From the NCBI GenBank assembly GCA_027016965.1, contig JALURI010000239.1, forward strand, positions 1-7,882: a DNA stretch of 7,882 nt, in the 5' to 3' direction. Positions within the stretch are counted from its first letter, which is position 1, and each line of letters starts with the position of its first letter. Under the pieces are notes generated by a model. It worked only from the letters and a program-made list of their open reading frames with translations. It made no database searches and was not told the DNA's origin. The translations under genes were made by a program, and so were the position numbers. The stretch comes from Geoglobus sp. (GTDB lineage Archaea > Halobacteriota > Archaeoglobi > Archaeoglobales > Archaeoglobaceae). This document shows positions 5,982 through 7,882 of this stretch, piece by piece.

Positions 5982-7494
5982 GGTCGGCAAAATATTTGGA
6001 GAGACATCTTCATTTGAATTCGAGTTTGTTATCTTCAATCCGAGAGATGTAAAGAGAGGAGATTATGTAAAGGTCTGGAATGATGTTGAGGGATGGGTTG
6101 TAGCCTATGTGACCGATGTGAGGGCAAAATCAGACTTCAGCAGTGAGGATGTGGTAAAGGGCAGGAATGTTGAGGCTGAAATATACATTGCAAAGGCAAG
6201 CGTCATTGGTAAGAGGGAAAACGGGATACTTAAAGCTCCCAGAACTCCTTTTGTACCGGGGGAGAAGGTGTTTCTTGCTGAAGAGGATCTTGTTGCAGAT
6301 GTTCTTGGGATGAGTGAAGAAGGAGCATATATAGGACTGCTGGGAGACACATCCGTTAAGGTTAAGCTGGACATAAACAGCCTGGTTCAAAAACATGTCT
6401 GCATTCTTGCAAAGACTGGAAGTGGAAAGAGCTACACTGCTGGAGTGATAATTGAGGAACTGATTGAAAAGGGTGTACCATTGCTGATAATCGATCCACA
6501 TGGCGAATATGGCTCTCTCAGACATTCCAACAATGTGAAAGAGGAGATTGAGAGGATGGGAGAGTTTGGCGTGAGATCAAGAGGCTACGATAGCATAAGA
6601 ATATATGTCCCACCTAACTCACCTTTCACAGACAGGTCCGATGGTGTCATCCATCTGGACGGGAAAAATCTCGATCCTGAGGAAATAATTGAACTTGGCT
6701 CCATAACGAGTTCATCAGCTCAGGCTCTCCTTTATCAGGTTATGAAGGACATGGATGATTACACGCTGGACAACATTATTGAGAGAATTGAGGAGGAGAA
6801 GCACAGCAGCAAGGCAATACTTCTGGGAGCCCTTACAAAAATCCAGAAGTCTGGCTTATTTTCGGAGAATCCAACCCCTCTTGAAATACTTTTGCAGAAG
6901 GGGAGGGCTGTTATTCTTGACCTTAGAGGTATGGATCCCACATATCAGGATCTGATTGTTGCAAGAGTTTGCGATAAACTTTTTGATATGAGGAAAAGGG
7001 AGGAAATTCCGCCCGGAATGATTGTGATCGAGGAGGCTCACAACTTCATACCTGAGAGGGGTTTTGGAAAGGCAGTTTCAACTCAGATTCTAAGGACAAT
7101 TGCAAGTGAGGGAAGAAAGTTCGGACTGGGCTTGATGGTCATCAGCCAGAGACCGGCAAGGGTGGACAAGAATGTTATAAGCCAGTGCAACACTCAAATT
7201 ATACTCAGGCTCACGAATCCAAATGACATAAATGCTGTCAGAAAGGGAGTTGAAGGTCTCACTGCAGAAATGGTCGAGGAGATAAAAAGACTCCCGCCCG
7301 GAAATGCGGTTGTTGTGAGTCCAGAGCTTGAGAGGCCTGTTATAGTAAGAGTAAGGGTCAGAAAGAGCAGACACGGTCATGCTGTTGAGATATTTGGAGA
7401 AAAAGGTGACAGAAAGAGGAAGAAAAAAGATTCAAAGGTTGAAAGGAGACACGACTCTCAGGGCGGTTTTCTGAAAAAGATATTCGGTGGTTAG
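5971..7494 (+). CDS. HerA-family hexameric DNA-translocating ATPase
   Basis: This 507-residue member of the HerA/FtsK superfamily comprises motors that translocate on double-stranded DNA. In order: a HAS-barrel domain (about 1-110, beginning GEVGKIFGETSSFEFEFV), Walker A AKTGSGKS (147-154, Lys153), LLIIDPHGEYGSL (171-183), a helical insertion (about 230-310), Walker B GMIVIEEAHNF (349-359, Glu354/Glu355 and His357), ASEGRKFGLG (378-387) and ISQRP (391-395) with candidate arginine-finger and sensor residues, and a C-terminal lid ending in a very basic tail (480-493) and GGFLKKIFGG. ATG 5971 is chosen because the HAS-barrel starts there; GTG 5965 and TTG 5947 are in-frame alternatives. In most archaea HerA sits with nurA, mre11 and rad50 for end resection; none is adjacent on either side within this window. 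It may therefore be a HerA paralogue and not the repair HerA. Family certain, exact role open. Confidence 0.9.
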   Translation: MKGEVGKIFGETSSFEFEFVIFNPRDVKRGDYVKVWNDVEGWVVAYVTDVRAKSDFSSEDVVKGRNVEAEIYIAKASVIGKRENGILKAPRTPFVPGEKVFLAEEDLVADVLGMSEEGAYIGLLGDTSVKVKLDINSLVQKHVCILAKTGSGKSYTAGVIIEELIEKGVPLLIIDPHGEYGSLRHSNNVKEEIERMGEFGVRSRGYDSIRIYVPPNSPFTDRSDGVIHLDGKNLDPEEIIELGSITSSSAQALLYQVMKDMDDYTLDNIIERIEEEKHSSKAILLGALTKIQKSGLFSENPTPLEILLQKGRAVILDLRGMDPTYQDLIVARVCDKLFDMRKREEIPPGMIVIEEAHNFIPERGFGKAVSTQILRTIASEGRKFGLGLMVISQRPARVDKNVISQCNTQIILRLTNPNDINAVRKGVEGLTAEMVEEIKRLPPGNAVVVSPELERPVIVRVRVRKSRHGHAVEIFGEKGDRKRKKKDSKVERRHDSQGGFLKKIFGG

Positions 7495-7495
7495 C

Positions 7496-7834
7496 ATGCC
7501 AGATTATCTGGTCGTTCTTCAGGGTGCGTGGGTGGTTAAAAAGGCAAAAGGTGTCGGTGATGCCATGAACATAGCAGTTGCTGAGGCTGGAAAAAAGCTC
7601 AGTCCTGATCTTGACTTTGTTGAGATTGATGTTGGAGACACAGAATGCCCTCAGTGTAACTCCCCACTCAAAAGCATTTTCATGGTAGCAGGGATGGCTC
7701 TTGTGGGTTTGATCTTCGAGATGAAGGTATTCAATGCACAGAGTGAAGAGCATGCGGCGAAGATTGCAAAGTATGAAATTGGGAAGAGGTTGCAGAGGAT
7801 ACCGCTTGAGGTCATTGAGGTAAGAAAGATCTGA
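7496..7834 (+). CDS. UPF0212 (DUF555) family protein
   Basis: This encodes 112 residues of a conserved archaeal family of unknown function. Recognisable marks are the N-terminal DYLVVLQGAWVVKKAKGV, the AMNIAVAEAGKKL helix, FVEIDVGDTECPQC with a CxxC pair (Cys46, Cys49), the LVGLIFEMKVFNAQSEEHAAKIAK block (about 66-89), and the IPLEVIEV end. The CxxC could bind metal as half of a dimer site, which is inference. ATG 7496 begins one base after the HerA-family stop; GGTGG (7486-7490) is its SD, five bases upstream. A GTG at 7487 is in frame but overlaps that SD. The tight spacing shows co-transcription with the ATPase, though this linkage alone does not assign a function. Confidence 0.9.
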   Translation: MPDYLVVLQGAWVVKKAKGVGDAMNIAVAEAGKKLSPDLDFVEIDVGDTECPQCNSPLKSIFMVAGMALVGLIFEMKVFNAQSEEHAAKIAKYEIGKRLQRIPLEVIEVRKI

Positions 7835-7853
7835 TTCATCTCAGCTCTGCACG

Positions 7854-7870
7854 TTTTTTTTTTTAAAAAA
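7854..7870 (+). terminator. T11 terminator tract of the HerA cluster
   Basis: Eleven consecutive T residues (7854-7864) start 20 bases after the UPF0212 stop and are followed directly by six A residues. The T tract is what archaeal RNA polymerase needs for intrinsic termination. The T/A junction forms a 12-base perfect palindrome (7859-7870) that could also act as a terminator for a gene converging from the right, or as a TATA element for a gene beyond the window. Confidence 0.6.
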
Positions 7871-7882
7871 CATTCGTTAGAG

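Noticed and set aside
5688..6038. 116-codon minus-strand frame across the gap and the Cys-rich gene
   Set aside because: It is antisense to the small Cys-rich gene and the HerA-family start, has low-complexity Ser/Leu/Pro composition and no SD match; the plus-strand genes are far better supported.
7358..7753. 131-codon minus-strand frame opposite UPF0212
   Set aside because: It is antisense to a well-recognised family protein and to the end of the ATPase, with His/Cys/Ser-rich translation and no motifs.
1..7882. CRISPR array, tRNA, rRNA or riboswitch (including a cobalamin riboswitch ahead of the B12 operon)
   Set aside because: No regularly spaced repeats or cloverleaf-like segments were seen, and the predicted leader before the acyl-CoA dehydrogenase is only about 26 bases, too short for a cobalamin riboswitch.

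Overview
The window looks like a chromosomal piece of a thermophilic euryarchaeon, most likely one of the Archaeoglobales. The evidence is AGA/AGG/ATA-rich codon use, GGAGGTGAT-type Shine-Dalgarno sites, a BRE/TATA promoter, a UPF0212 (DUF555) archaeal protein, a HerA-family ATPase, and a fatty/branched-acid CoA operon of the sort seen in that order. No rRNA or tRNA is present, so the taxonomic call is inference.

Layout: (1) 2-250 (+) is the 3' end of a larger protein whose last ~40 residues carry a repeated DV-x-Q...YF helical motif, reminiscent of archaeal dockerin-like tails. (2) 285-5153 (-) is a compact five-gene operon, read from 5153 down: acyl-CoA dehydrogenase, large subunit of a B12-dependent acyl-CoA mutase, small B12-binding subunit, MeaB-type GTPase, and a PduO-type cobalamin adenosyltransferase homologue. 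A BRE/TATA-like promoter sits at about 5203-5217. (3) About 5283-5690 (+) is a decayed DDE transposase with an in-frame stop and a probable frameshift. (4) 5781-7834 (+) is a three-gene cluster: a small Cys-rich protein, a HerA-family hexameric ATPase and a UPF0212/DUF555 protein, followed by a T11 tract.

The main point of interest is the mutase. Automatic annotation would call it methylmalonyl-CoA mutase. However, the two substrate-determining positions (Tyr89 and Arg207 in the Propionibacterium enzyme) are Phe88 and Gln206 here, with exactly the 118-residue spacing of isobutyryl-CoA mutase (Phe80/Gln198). With the acyl-CoA dehydrogenase as first gene, the operon reads as a module converting isobutyryl-CoA to butyryl-CoA and then crotonyl-CoA. 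It carries its own cofactor-gating GTPase and a divergent adenosyltransferase whose N-terminal ATP-phosphate loop is missing. This functional reading is inference from residues and context.
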